A DNA stretch of 20,438 nt from JABMMZ01 sp044373665 (GCA_044373665.1 JBIPNH010000034.1:1-20438); one strand, 5' to 3'; positions 6,914 through 14,768 are shown, numbered from the stretch's first letter. The notes: generated by a model from the sequence alone, not told the origin. Made by a program: numbers and translations.

Positions 6914-8029
6914 ATGCAGAAACATTTACATATTGTTGCTTTTGATGTGCCTTATCCAGCCGATTATGGAGGTGTTATCGATATTTTCCATAAGTTAAGA
7001 TGGCTCAAAAAGCTGAACGTTTCCATAACTTTACACTGCTTTCAATATGGCAGAGAACAGCAAATTATCTTAAATGAATGGTGCGAAAAAGTGTATTATT
7101 ACAAACGTTCTAAGTATAAAAATCCATTTATTGGTACTGTTCCCTATATTGTTTCCACCCGTAGTAATGATGAATTATTGGAAAATCTATGCAAGGACAA
7201 CTTTCCTATAATTTTTGAAGGCATTCATTGTACCTATTTCTTAACGCATAAAAAATTAAAAAATAGAATCAAAATAGTTCGTAATCATAATATTGAGCAC
7301 GATTATTATAAAAGTTTGGAATTGATAGAGACCAATTTTTTCAAAAAGTATTTTTTTAGAAATGAGTCAGACCTTTTGAAACAGTATGAAAAGGTGTTGA
7401 AACATGCCCAACAAATATTAGCAATTTCGCCATCTGACCACGAGTATTTGCAAAAAAATTACCAGCATTCTGTTCTTGTACCTGCTTTTCATGCCAACGA
7501 TTCTATCAATATCAAACCTGGGAAGGGCTCATTTCTGTTGTACCATGGTAATTTATCGGTGGGAGAAAACAATCATGCTGCACTGTTTTTGGTTAATCAT
7601 GTGTTTTCGCAAATCAAATATCCTGTTGTTATTGCCGGTAATAAACCTTCGCCCGAACTTGTAAATGCTTGTAAACCGTACCCTCATATTCAATTGATTT
7701 CAAATTGGAGTAATGAGGAAATTATGAATGCAGTATCCGACGCACAAATCAATATTTTGCCCACTTTTCAAGGAACAGGGATTAAATTAAAATTATTGAA
7801 TGCCTTGTTTATTGGTAAATTTTGTTTGGTAAATGAATTAATGGTTCAAAATACAGGATTGGAAAAGGCTTGTATTATTTCAAAAAACGCCGAAGAAATG
7901 ATTAAAGACATTCATTTATTATGGAATAAAGAGTTTGATGAAGAAGCAATAGTACAAAGAAAGAAGGTGTTAATGCAAGGACCTTTTAACAATGAACACA
8001 ATACTCAAACTATTCTAGCGCTTATTTAA
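6914..8029 (+). CDS. Second GT-B glycosyltransferase, family 4-like
   Basis: This 371-residue protein starts 5 bases after the previous gene and is co-transcribed with it. Features of a GT-B enzyme include HIVAFDVPYPADYGGVIDI (6-24) with the glycine-rich N-terminal loop, VRNHNIEHDYY, QILAISPSDHEYL, FLLYHGNLSVGENN at the start of the second domain, VVIAGNKPS, and the donor-site region TFQGTGIKLKLLNAL followed by KFCLVNE. The Gly-x-Lys-x-K stretch is typical where GT4 enzymes grip the nucleotide-sugar phosphates. There is no signal peptide. It is not a close copy of its neighbour, so the pair probably performs two steps on the same glycan; that is inference. Its stop codon TAA lies in a TTAA palindrome shared with the stop of the convergent ABC ATPase gene. 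Confidence 0.82.
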   Translation: MQKHLHIVAFDVPYPADYGGVIDIFHKLRWLKKLNVSITLHCFQYGREQQIILNEWCEKVYYYKRSKYKNPFIGTVPYIVSTRSNDELLENLCKDNFPIIFEGIHCTYFLTHKKLKNRIKIVRNHNIEHDYYKSLELIETNFFKKYFFRNESDLLKQYEKVLKHAQQILAISPSDHEYLQKNYQHSVLVPAFHANDSINIKPGKGSFLLYHGNLSVGENNHAALFLVNHVFSQIKYPVVIAGNKPSPELVNACKPYPHIQLISNWSNEEIMNAVSDAQINILPTFQGTGIKLKLLNALFIGKFCLVNELMVQNTGLEKACIISKNAEEMIKDIHLLWNKEFDEEAIVQRKKVLMQGPFNNEHNTQTILALI

Positions 8030-8721
8030 GCTAGGCTTGCGTATTTAGGGTCGTCGTACACTTTATTTTGCTCCACTTTAATAACTCTAGCAGGAAATTC
8101 CTCGAGTAGGCGCATTTCGTGAGTAGCCATAAGAACAGCAGTGCCTTCCTCTTTGGCAATAAGCTGAAGCAAAGAAACAATATCGTTAGAAATTTCAGGG
8201 TCTAAATTTCCTGTAGGCTCATCGGCCAAAATAATTTCAGGTTTATTTAAGAGAGCTCGGGCAATTACCAAACGTTGCTGTTCACCACCACTTAGTTGAT
8301 GAGGCATTTTATAATCTTTGGTTTCTAAACCTACAATTTTAAGCACTTCTCCTACACGCTTAAACATTTCCATTTTATTGGTCCATCCCGTTGCTTTTAA
8401 CACAAAAAGTAAATTGTCTTTGGCATTACGGTCTGTTAAAAGTTGAAAATCTTGGAAAATAATACCTAATCGTCTTCTCAATTTCGGAATTTGTCTTCTT
8501 TTAAGTTTTATTAAATCGAAACCAGCAATTTCGCCTTTCCCTAATTCAAGTTTTAATTCACCATAAAGCGTTTTTAATAAAGAGCTTTTGCCACTTCCTG
8601 TTTTTCCAATAATGTAAGCGAATTCACCTTTGTTTAGCTTAAAATCAACTTGATGTAAAACAAGATTTTTTTCCTGAAAAATATCAGCGTGTTCTAAAGA
8701 TATAACGGTTTCGTATGACAT
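8026..8721 (-). CDS. ftsE: ABC transporter ATPase, FtsE-like
   Basis: This is an ATP-binding cassette of 231 residues: Walker A GKTGSGKS (39-46), Q-loop Gln90 in IIFQDFQLL, signature LSGGEQQR (143-150), Walker B IILADEPTGNLDP (163-175) and switch His201 in MATHEM. The phrase IIFQDFQLLTDRNAKDNL and the short length match FtsE, which works with the membrane protein FtsX to control cell-wall hydrolases at the division site. No FtsX gene is adjacent, and a LolD-type or macrolide-exporter cassette would look similar, so the FtsE label rests on overall resemblance. Transcription is separate from ung, from a promoter that overlaps the ung 3' end. It ends tail-to-tail with the glycosyltransferase gene, overlapping 4 bases. 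Confidence 0.82.
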   Translation of the reverse strand: MSYETVISLEHADIFQEKNLVLHQVDFKLNKGEFAYIIGKTGSGKSSLLKTLYGELKLELGKGEIAGFDLIKLKRRQIPKLRRRLGIIFQDFQLLTDRNAKDNLLFVLKATGWTNKMEMFKRVGEVLKIVGLETKDYKMPHQLSGGEQQRLVIARALLNKPEIILADEPTGNLDPEISNDIVSLLQLIAKEEGTAVLMATHEMRLLEEFPARVIKVEQNKVYDDPKYASLA

Positions 8722-8754
8722 AATTTTGGAAGGTGTAATGGTCTTGATGAATTA

Positions 8755-8784
8755 CAAAACTAATGTTTTCAATTGATTTGCCAA
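8755..8784 (-). promoter_or_regulatory. Promoter of the ftsE-like gene
   Basis: On the minus strand, TTG (complement of 8782-8784) is followed after 19 bases by TAGTTTTG (complement of 8755-8762), an exact TAnnTTTG match. It leaves a leader of about 33 bases. The -33 element lies in the last codons of ung, so the two genes can be expressed independently. Confidence 0.6.
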
Positions 8785-9437
8785 TCGATTGGGGTCAATC
8801 CTTTATCAACAAGATAAGAATTACACTTAGAAAAGTGCTTACATCCAAAGAAACCATTATGGGCCGAAAGTGGCGAAGGGTGTGCCGCTTCAAGAACTAA
8901 ATGCTTGTGTCTATCAATTAACACACTTTTGCTTTTGGCATAATTTCCCCACAAAATAAAGACACAGTTTTTTTGTAAATCAGAAATTTTTTTGATGACA
9001 ATATCTGTAAATTCTTCCCATCCTTTCCTTTGATGGCTTGCGGCTTCATGTGCTCTAACAGTTAAGGTTGCGTTCAATAACAGTACCCCATTTTTTGCCC
9101 AATTCTCTAAATTTCCATGATTGGGTATTACAAAACCTAAGTCATTTCGGAGTTCTTTGTAGATGTTTTTTAATGATGGCGGAATTTTGTGGTTTTTGTT
9201 GACACTAAAAGCCAAACCATGCGCTTGTCCTTCACTGTGGTATGGGTCTTGACCTAATATTACAACTTTAACTGATTCAAAAGAAGTGGCTTTAAAAGTA
9301 GTGAAAATTTGATTAAATGGAGGGTAAATAGTTTTTTTATTTGCGATTTCGGTGTTCAAGAAAAGTTCTAAATCCTTATAAAACGGCAATTCAAATACAT
9401 CATTCAAATGCTTGTCCCAATCACTTTCCGTTTTCAT
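8769..9437 (-). CDS. ung: Uracil-DNA glycosylase, family 1
   Basis: Ung removes uracil from DNA as the first step of base-excision repair. The 222-residue protein carries the active-site motif GQDPYH (62-67) with catalytic Asp64, the uracil-reading Asn122 in LLLNATLT, the WGNYAK segment, and the DNA-intercalation loop HPSPLSA (186-192) with His186. These positions almost coincide with Asp64, Asn123 and His187 of E. coli Ung. Length is normal. The ATG at 9437 lies five bases after an exact -7 promoter element on the minus strand. It is divergent from uvrB, with 78 bases between the two start codons. Confidence 0.96.
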   Translation of the reverse strand: MKTESDWDKHLNDVFELPFYKDLELFLNTEIANKKTIYPPFNQIFTTFKATSFESVKVVILGQDPYHSEGQAHGLAFSVNKNHKIPPSLKNIYKELRNDLGFVIPNHGNLENWAKNGVLLLNATLTVRAHEAASHQRKGWEEFTDIVIKKISDLQKNCVFILWGNYAKSKSVLIDRHKHLVLEAAHPSPLSAHNGFFGCKHFSKCNSYLVDKGLTPIDWQIN

Positions 9438-9442
9438 TACTA

Positions 9443-9450
9443 CAAAGATA
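9443..9450 (-). promoter_or_regulatory. -7 promoter element of ung
   Basis: The complement of 9443-9450 reads TATCTTTG, an exact TAnnTTTG, five bases before the ung start codon. No good TTG is seen 19-21 bases upstream, so only the -7 half is supported. The uvrB promoter on the other strand has the same eight-base element. Confidence 0.5.
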
Positions 9451-9501
9451 ATATTTAGCTTTAAATTTCAGATGGATTAATAAAATCAGTCAATTGAATA
9501 C

Positions 9502-9509
9502 TATCTTTG
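9502..9509 (+). promoter_or_regulatory. -7 promoter element of uvrB
   Basis: TATCTTTG is an exact TAnnTTTG match ending six bases before the TTG start codon of uvrB. No clear -33 TTG lies at the right distance. A near-leaderless message is implied. Confidence 0.5.
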
Positions 9510-9515
9510 TAAACT

Positions 9516-11537
9516 TTGTCAAGTTTTCAATTAATAGCCCCTTTTGAGCCAAATGGCGACCAACCTACAGCAATTACACAATTAGTGCAAGGCTTGGAAT
9601 CTGGTGTAAAATCCCAAACACTTTTGGGGGTTACAGGGAGTGGTAAAACCTTTACTATTGCCAATGTTATTGAGAAGGTTCAAAAACCAACCTTAATACT
9701 AAGTCACAATAAAACACTCGTAGCGCAATTATACGGTGAGTTTAAACAGTTTTTTCCAAACAATGATGTTGAGTATTTTGTAAGTTATTACGACTATTAT
9801 CAACCGGAAGCATTTATTCCCACAACCAATACTTACATAGAAAAAGATTTGGCCATCAATCAAGAAATTGAGAAAATGAGGTTAAAAACTATTTCAACTT
9901 TATTAAGTGGCAGAAGAGACATTGTGGTGGTTGCTTCGGTAAGTTGTATTTATGGTGCGGGTAATCCTAACGATTACGAAGAGAGTATAATACGATTAAG
10001 CAAGGGTGAAAAAATGAGTAGAAATGCCCTTTTACATCGCTTAGTTGATAGTTTGTACAGCCGAACAACGGCAGATTTTAACAGAGGAAATTTTAGAGTA
10101 AAAGGGGATACTATCGATGTGTTTTTGGCATACAATGATTTTGCTTATCGCATTAGTTTTTTTGGAAATGATATTGAAGAAATTCAATCTTTTGAACCGG
10201 AAACAGGACTTACAATTCAAGAACACGACCATATTGCAATATATCCTGCAAATATCTATGTTTCACCAAAGGAAAGATTAAACCAAGCCATTTATGAAAT
10301 TCAAGATGATTTAGTAGAGCAAATTCATTATTTCAAGGAAAATGGCAAACATCAGGAAGCAAAAAGACTAGAGGAAAGAGTGAATTTTGATTTGGAAATG
10401 ATGCGAGAATTGGGCTATTGTAGTGGAATAGAAAACTACAGTCGTTACATGGACAGGCGTCAGGCAGGTGACAGACCATTTTGTTTGTTGGATTATTTTC
10501 CAGATGATTTTCTTTTGGTAGTAGATGAAAGTCACGTTAGTATGCCTCAGATACGAGCCATGTATGGTGGCGATAGGTCTAGAAAAATGAACTTGGTAGA
10601 GTATGGCTTCAGATTGCCTTCTGCTTTAGATAACAGGCCGTTAAAGTTTGAAGAATTCAACCAATTAACGAATCAAGTTATTTATGTAAGTGCAACGCCT
10701 GCTGACTATGAAGTGAGAGAATCGGACGGAGTTGTAGTAGAACAAGTGATAAGACCTACTGGATTGTTAGATCCCGTTATAGAAGTTAGGCCTTGTATCA
10801 ATCAAGTAGACGATTTGTTAGACGAGATAGATGAAAGGGTAAAAATGGGAGACCGTGTATTGGTAACAACATTAACCAAAAGGATGAGTGAAGAATTGGC
10901 TAAATACTTAAGTAATTTGGGAATTAAATGCCAATATATTCACAGTGAGATAAAGACATTGGATAGGGTTGAAATATTAAGAGATTTGAGGCTAGGGAAA
11001 ATCGATGTATTGATTGGGATTAATTTGTTAAGAGAAGGTTTGGATTTGCCCGAAGTGAGTTTTGTTGCCATACTTGATGCTGATAAAGAGGGTTTTTTGA
11101 GAAGCGAAACGAGTATGATTCAAACCATCGGAAGGGCCGCAAGGAATCAACGAGGAAAGGTTATCATGTATGCCGATAGAATGACAGAAAGCATGAGAAA
11201 AACCATTGAAGTAACAGAGAAAAGAAGGGAAAGACAAATTCAATATAATTTGGAACACGGAATTACACCTACTACTGTTGTTAAATCAATAGAACAAATC
11301 ATGGATCAAACGAGTGTAGCGGATGCTAAAAAAGGTGATTTAATAAGCTATTCTGACCAAACAAAAGACTCACTTTCAATAGCGGCCGACCCGGTTTTTG
11401 ACTATATGAGTAAGGACAGTATTCAAAAAGCAATTAAAGAAACTGAGAAATCAATGATGCGTGCAGCAAAGGATATGGACTTTTTGGAGGCCGCAAAATA
11501 CAGAGATCAGATAGAAGAATTAAAAAAAAGATTATAA
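9516..11537 (+). CDS. uvrB: Excinuclease ABC subunit B (UvrB), TTG start
   Basis: UvrB is the damage-verifying helicase-like subunit of nucleotide-excision repair; it is loaded by UvrA and then recruits UvrC. The 673-residue protein has FEPNGDQPTAI at its start, Walker A GVTGSGKT (38-45), the damage-probing beta-hairpin region YYDYYQPEAFIP (91-102), the DESH box (337-340), motif VI with QTIGRAARN, and a C-terminal UVR domain (about 638-673) that contacts UvrC. The start must be TTG at 9516: a stop codon (TAA, 9510-9512) lies just upstream in frame, and no ATG or GTG occurs before the conserved FEPNGDQP. Length is normal for the family. It is divergent from ung. No terminator is visible before the next gene, 44 bases on. 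Confidence 0.97.
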   Translation: MSSFQLIAPFEPNGDQPTAITQLVQGLESGVKSQTLLGVTGSGKTFTIANVIEKVQKPTLILSHNKTLVAQLYGEFKQFFPNNDVEYFVSYYDYYQPEAFIPTTNTYIEKDLAINQEIEKMRLKTISTLLSGRRDIVVVASVSCIYGAGNPNDYEESIIRLSKGEKMSRNALLHRLVDSLYSRTTADFNRGNFRVKGDTIDVFLAYNDFAYRISFFGNDIEEIQSFEPETGLTIQEHDHIAIYPANIYVSPKERLNQAIYEIQDDLVEQIHYFKENGKHQEAKRLEERVNFDLEMMRELGYCSGIENYSRYMDRRQAGDRPFCLLDYFPDDFLLVVDESHVSMPQIRAMYGGDRSRKMNLVEYGFRLPSALDNRPLKFEEFNQLTNQVIYVSATPADYEVRESDGVVVEQVIRPTGLLDPVIEVRPCINQVDDLLDEIDERVKMGDRVLVTTLTKRMSEELAKYLSNLGIKCQYIHSEIKTLDRVEILRDLRLGKIDVLIGINLLREGLDLPEVSFVAILDADKEGFLRSETSMIQTIGRAARNQRGKVIMYADRMTESMRKTIEVTEKRRERQIQYNLEHGITPTTVVKSIEQIMDQTSVADAKKGDLISYSDQTKDSLSIAADPVFDYMSKDSIQKAIKETEKSMMRAAKDMDFLEAAKYRDQIEELKKRL

Positions 11538-11581
11538 TTGCAATATAATTTGGCACACTTTCTGAATAGTAAATATTAATT

Positions 11582-11956
11582 ATGAGTAAACTGATACTTT
11601 TTATGTCTTTTATTTTGGCTTCTTTTTCTGTTCAAGCTAAGGAAGGCGATAAAATTGCAAATGCCCTTAAAAATGCAAATGTAAATGAATTGTCTGTGAT
11701 GTTTAATGGCAGTATAGAATTAACAACCCCACAAGCAAGTGGATTAAGTTCGAAAAATCAAGCTATTATTATACTTGAGAATTTTTTTAAATCAAATATT
11801 CCAACAAATGCCATCGTTTTACACGAAACTTCGGGTTCTACAAATTCAATGATTGTAATTAATCTAACAACCAAAAATGGTCAGTACCGTGTAACAATCA
11901 AAGGAGAATACAAAGCAGGTCTTGGCTTTGTGATTAATGAATTCAAAATCACTTAA
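11582..11956 (+). CDS. Exported DUF4783-like protein
   Basis: This 124-residue protein has a signal peptide (residues 1-19, MSKLILFMSFILASFSVQA, cleavage before KEGD). The mature part of about 105 residues resembles the DUF4783 family of small exported Bacteroidota proteins: IANALKNANVNELSVMFN, then a central SSKNQAIIILENFFKSN, and a C-terminal strand ending FVINEFKIT. The fold is probably an NTF2-like alpha-beta cone, and no catalytic residues stand out. From memory, DUF4783 genes often sit beside nadC in this phylum. Here a T9SS cargo gene lies between the two, which may be an insertion. The gene may be read through from uvrB, because no clear promoter was found in the 44-base gap. Confidence 0.78.
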   Translation: MSKLILFMSFILASFSVQAKEGDKIANALKNANVNELSVMFNGSIELTTPQASGLSSKNQAIIILENFFKSNIPTNAIVLHETSGSTNSMIVINLTTKNGQYRVTIKGEYKAGLGFVINEFKIT

Positions 11957-12008
11957 ACCGTTTTTATCAATAAAAGACAAACCTTACAACAAAATATAAT
12001 ACAACATA

Positions 12009-13097
12009 ATGAAAAAAATTACATTTTTATTTAGCCTTTTATGTGCTTCTCAACTGAGTGCACAAATCACCGTTTTTGACTACATGGTAGCCACACCTGG
12101 AAAAAAAGCCATACAGTATAATGATCCTGGAGAAATAACCATACAAACTGGTGGAACAAACAAAACATGGGATTTTAGTACCCTAAAAAAAGAAGTAGAG
12201 GATACTATTTTGTTTTATAACAGAGATTGGGTTCCTGCATTAAAGAATTTAGCAATAACTGCCAATACTGTTGTAGCATTTGCCAATGAACCTGGTTCAT
12301 ATTTTTTATTAAATAAATCAACTTCTAGTTTGGATATAGTAGGTTCTGCTGATGACGATGGAATGGGTGGTTTTGAAGTATTCCCTTTTCGTTCTACTAT
12401 TATGAAATTTCCAATGACCTTTAATACAGTTTTAAAAGATTCATTTTCTCAAATAGGATTTTCTTACGAATTAGGTTTCGATCCAGATGGCCCAGGGCCA
12501 GCGCCAAGAATTGACTCAATAAGAGTAGGTTCTAAAACGGTTAATAAGTTTACTGGTTTAGGTTGGGGAAAAGTTAAGTTATCAAACAATGTAATGGTTG
12601 ATGTTGTAATGGTTGAGAAAGAAGAAATTTCAATACCTTCATATTCGGCATTTGTTTTTGGTCGTTGGAGTAATTTAACGGCTCGACAAATTAGTGATTT
12701 AGAATTAGACAATACGAGAGATACCTCATATGAACACTCATGGTGGTCGAATAAAAGTGAATATGGTTTCTCTTTGGTATCATATTATTTCAATAAAGGG
12801 GAATCTAAAACAAGTAATGTTTCACACATACAAGCTGAATTACAAACTACTTCTGTATTTTCACAAAACACGAATCAAATCTCATTTTACCCAAATCCAG
12901 CTTCTAGTTCAATTCAAATTAACGGCTTGTCTAACCTAAATGTGGTAGCACAAGTTTATGATATGAATGGTAAATTGGTAAATACACAAGCATTAAACAA
13001 CGGTATTATTTCATTAGAAAACATAAGTTCAGGTGTTTATAATGTGACTATTTTAGATAACAATCAATTACATCAATTTAAAGTAAGCAAAATCTAA
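12009..13097 (+). CDS. Secreted protein with T9SS type A sorting domain
   Basis: This 362-residue protein has a signal peptide (about 1-19, ending LSAQ). Its C-terminal domain (about 293-362) is a T9SS sorting signal: FYPNPAS (293-299), VYDMNGKLV, ISSGVYNVTI and a final KVSKI. Such proteins cross the outer membrane by the type IX system and are usually anchored on the surface or released. The middle part, about 20-280, is a beta-rich extracellular domain that I do not recognise as an enzyme. It contains a WDFSTLK segment and an acidic, proline-rich FDPDGPGPAPRIDSI turn (157-171). It shares a very similar signal peptide and C-terminal domain with the T9SS protein beyond nadC, while the middle parts are unrelated. 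No TAnnTTTG element was found in its 52-base upstream gap; a strong terminator follows it. Confidence 0.85.
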   Translation: MKKITFLFSLLCASQLSAQITVFDYMVATPGKKAIQYNDPGEITIQTGGTNKTWDFSTLKKEVEDTILFYNRDWVPALKNLAITANTVVAFANEPGSYFLLNKSTSSLDIVGSADDDGMGGFEVFPFRSTIMKFPMTFNTVLKDSFSQIGFSYELGFDPDGPGPAPRIDSIRVGSKTVNKFTGLGWGKVKLSNNVMVDVVMVEKEEISIPSYSAFVFGRWSNLTARQISDLELDNTRDTSYEHSWWSNKSEYGFSLVSYYFNKGESKTSNVSHIQAELQTTSVFSQNTNQISFYPNPASSSIQINGLSNLNVVAQVYDMNGKLVNTQALNNGIISLENISSGVYNVTILDNNQLHQFKVSKI

Positions 13098-13121
13098 TAA
13101 ACACGCTAACTGTAAAGTTTT

Positions 13122-13157
13122 AAAAATAGTCCGAATTAATTTCGGACTATTTTTTTG
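13122..13157 (+). terminator. Intrinsic terminator after the first T9SS gene
   Basis: A perfect 14-bp stem (13122-13135 with 13141-13154; core AATAGTCCGAA / TTCGGACTATT) closes a five-base loop (TTAAT) and runs into seven T residues (13151-13157). It separates the T9SS gene from nadC. The A-tract on its left side could let it work in both directions. Confidence 0.92.
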
Positions 13158-13202
13158 TTTTAAAGGGAACATGTAATTTGCGACCTACAATTAGGAAATA
13201 CA

Positions 13203-14063
13203 ATGAAGACAAATATTAGTCAAGAAAAAGAAGTAATCGAGATGATAAATCTTGCATTAAAAGAGGATGTTGGAGAAGGCGATCACTCTTCATTGGCGAG
13301 TATAGAGAGTGATAGAAAAGCTTCTGCGCAATTGATATTTAAAGACAATGGAATAGCGGCAGGACTTTGTATTGCGGAAACGATTTTAAAATTAAACGAC
13401 CCAAAGTGTGAGATTGTTTTTTATAAAAAAGATGGAGATGAAGTTAAAGTTGGTGAAATAGGATTTGTGGTAAATGGGAATGCTCAATCCTTGCTAAAAA
13501 GTGAGAGATTATTGCTCAATATTATGCAAAGGCTAAGTGGAATAGCTAGTATTACTAATCAAATTGCAAGCAAAATAAAGAATTACAAAACAAAAATATT
13601 GGATACTAGAAAAACGACTCCCAATATGAGAACATTAGAAAAGTGGGCTGTAACCCTTGGAGGCGGCTATAATCACAGAAAAGGTTTGTACGACATGATT
13701 ATGCTTAAAGACAATCATGTTGATGTAGCAGGAGGAATTACTAAGGCTATTGAAAAAGCAAAATCATATTTGATTCAAAACAATTTAGACTTAGGTATTG
13801 AAGTTGAAACTAGGAATTTAAAAGAAGTGGAAGAGGTAATGGCAATGTTACCAATACAAAGAATAATGTTCGATAATTTTAGTCCTGAACTAACCAAACA
13901 AGCCGTAGAATTGGTCAATAATAGATGTGAAACGGAATCTTCTGGCGGTATTACTATTGACAATATTGAGGCTTATGCAGCAACTGGTGTTCAGTTTATT
14001 TCTTTAGGAATGTTAACGCATTCTGTTAAGAGTATGGACATTAGTTTTAAAATAAAGTTGTAA
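13203..14063 (+). CDS. nadC: Nicotinate-nucleotide pyrophosphorylase (quinolinate phosphoribosyltransferase)
   Basis: NadC converts quinolinate and PRPP to nicotinate mononucleotide, CO2 and pyrophosphate in de novo NAD synthesis. The 286-residue protein has the N-terminal EDVGEGDHSS (21-30), ERLLLN (101-106), the PRPP/quinolinate-binding DTRKTTP (134-140), and the long signature GGGYNHRKGLYDMIMLKDNH (153-172) with its basic substrate contacts. It ends with EVETRN, FDNFSPE, SSGGI and a C-terminal barrel segment with SLGMLTHS. All key basic residues are present. The usual partners nadA and nadB are not in this window. The ATG at 13203 is the first in frame after the terminator; no strong promoter match was found in the 45-base gap. 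Confidence 0.96.
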   Translation: MKTNISQEKEVIEMINLALKEDVGEGDHSSLASIESDRKASAQLIFKDNGIAAGLCIAETILKLNDPKCEIVFYKKDGDEVKVGEIGFVVNGNAQSLLKSERLLLNIMQRLSGIASITNQIASKIKNYKTKILDTRKTTPNMRTLEKWAVTLGGGYNHRKGLYDMIMLKDNHVDVAGGITKAIEKAKSYLIQNNLDLGIEVETRNLKEVEEVMAMLPIQRIMFDNFSPELTKQAVELVNNRCETESSGGITIDNIEAYAATGVQFISLGMLTHSVKSMDISFKIKL

Positions 14064-14089
14064 TTCATTTTATTTTTTAGTTAACTTTG
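14058..14089 (+). promoter_or_regulatory. Promoter of the second T9SS gene
   Basis: TTG (14058-14060, in the last codons of nadC) is followed after 21 bases by TAACTTTG (14082-14089), an exact -7 match. Four bases separate it from the ATG. The arrangement TAACTTTGCA-x-T-ATG is almost identical to that before the glycine-zipper gene at 1428. Confidence 0.68.
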
Positions 14090-14093
14090 CATT

Positions 14094-14768
14094 ATGTCTA
14101 AAAAAATTACCTTCCTTATTTCTTTTGTCTTGATTGTTGCTAATCAACTGTCTGCTCAAATATCTTTTAAAGATACTGTTTTATATAAATCTGATTTTAC
14201 AACTGTATCTGATATTTATGCGAATACATGGATATACAACTTATCTAATTCAAAAGATACAATTTCTTGGAACAGAGTTACCAATGAACTAGGTGATGCT
14301 GCTTGGGAAAGTGCAGTATGTGACATCATTCAATGTCATGGAACTGATGTTAATTCAAATACTTTCGAAATGGGTGTAGGTGACTCAGGTTATTTATCGT
14401 TCCATTTTTATCCAAAAAATAAAAGAGGTTCAGGTAAAATGGTTGTTAATTTTTTCAGAGCATCAAGACCATTTGAAGGGATTAATGTCACTATGACTAT
14501 AGATGTTTGGGGAGCTGTAAATGTAAAAGCGGTTAAAACGACTGTGACTGATTTGTATCCAAATCCAAGTAATCATACCATTCAAATCAAAAATGAATTA
14601 ATAGCAAAAGGACAATTGATGTTATTTAATGCTCAAGGTCAATTGGTAGATCAAAAAGATTATGTGTCAGGTGAAAGTATAGACATAAGCAACTACCCAA
14701 GCGGTGTTTACAACATCACGATTAAAGACGAAAACCAGTTGGCAAACTACAGATTAATCAAAAATTAA
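14094..14768 (+). CDS. Secreted protein with T9SS type A sorting domain (small)
   Basis: This 224-residue protein has a signal peptide ending LSAQ (about 1-22). A single extracellular domain (about 22-145) contains WESAVCDIIQCHG with two cysteines (76 and 81) and GDSGYLSFHFYPKN, probably an immunoglobulin-like beta sandwich. The T9SS C-terminal domain (about 152-224) has DLYPNPSN, LFNAQGQLV, YPSGVYNITI and RLIKN. I recognise the general CD-x(n)-C then GDSG...HFYP pattern from small Bacteroidota surface proteins but cannot name a function. Its signal and sorting domain resemble those of the T9SS protein on the other side of nadC. It ends tail-to-tail with obgE, sharing a 4-base TTAA. Confidence 0.85.
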   Translation: MSKKITFLISFVLIVANQLSAQISFKDTVLYKSDFTTVSDIYANTWIYNLSNSKDTISWNRVTNELGDAAWESAVCDIIQCHGTDVNSNTFEMGVGDSGYLSFHFYPKNKRGSGKMVVNFFRASRPFEGINVTMTIDVWGAVNVKAVKTTVTDLYPNPSNHTIQIKNELIAKGQLMLFNAQGQLVDQKDYVSGESIDISNYPSGVYNITIKDENQLANYRLIKN

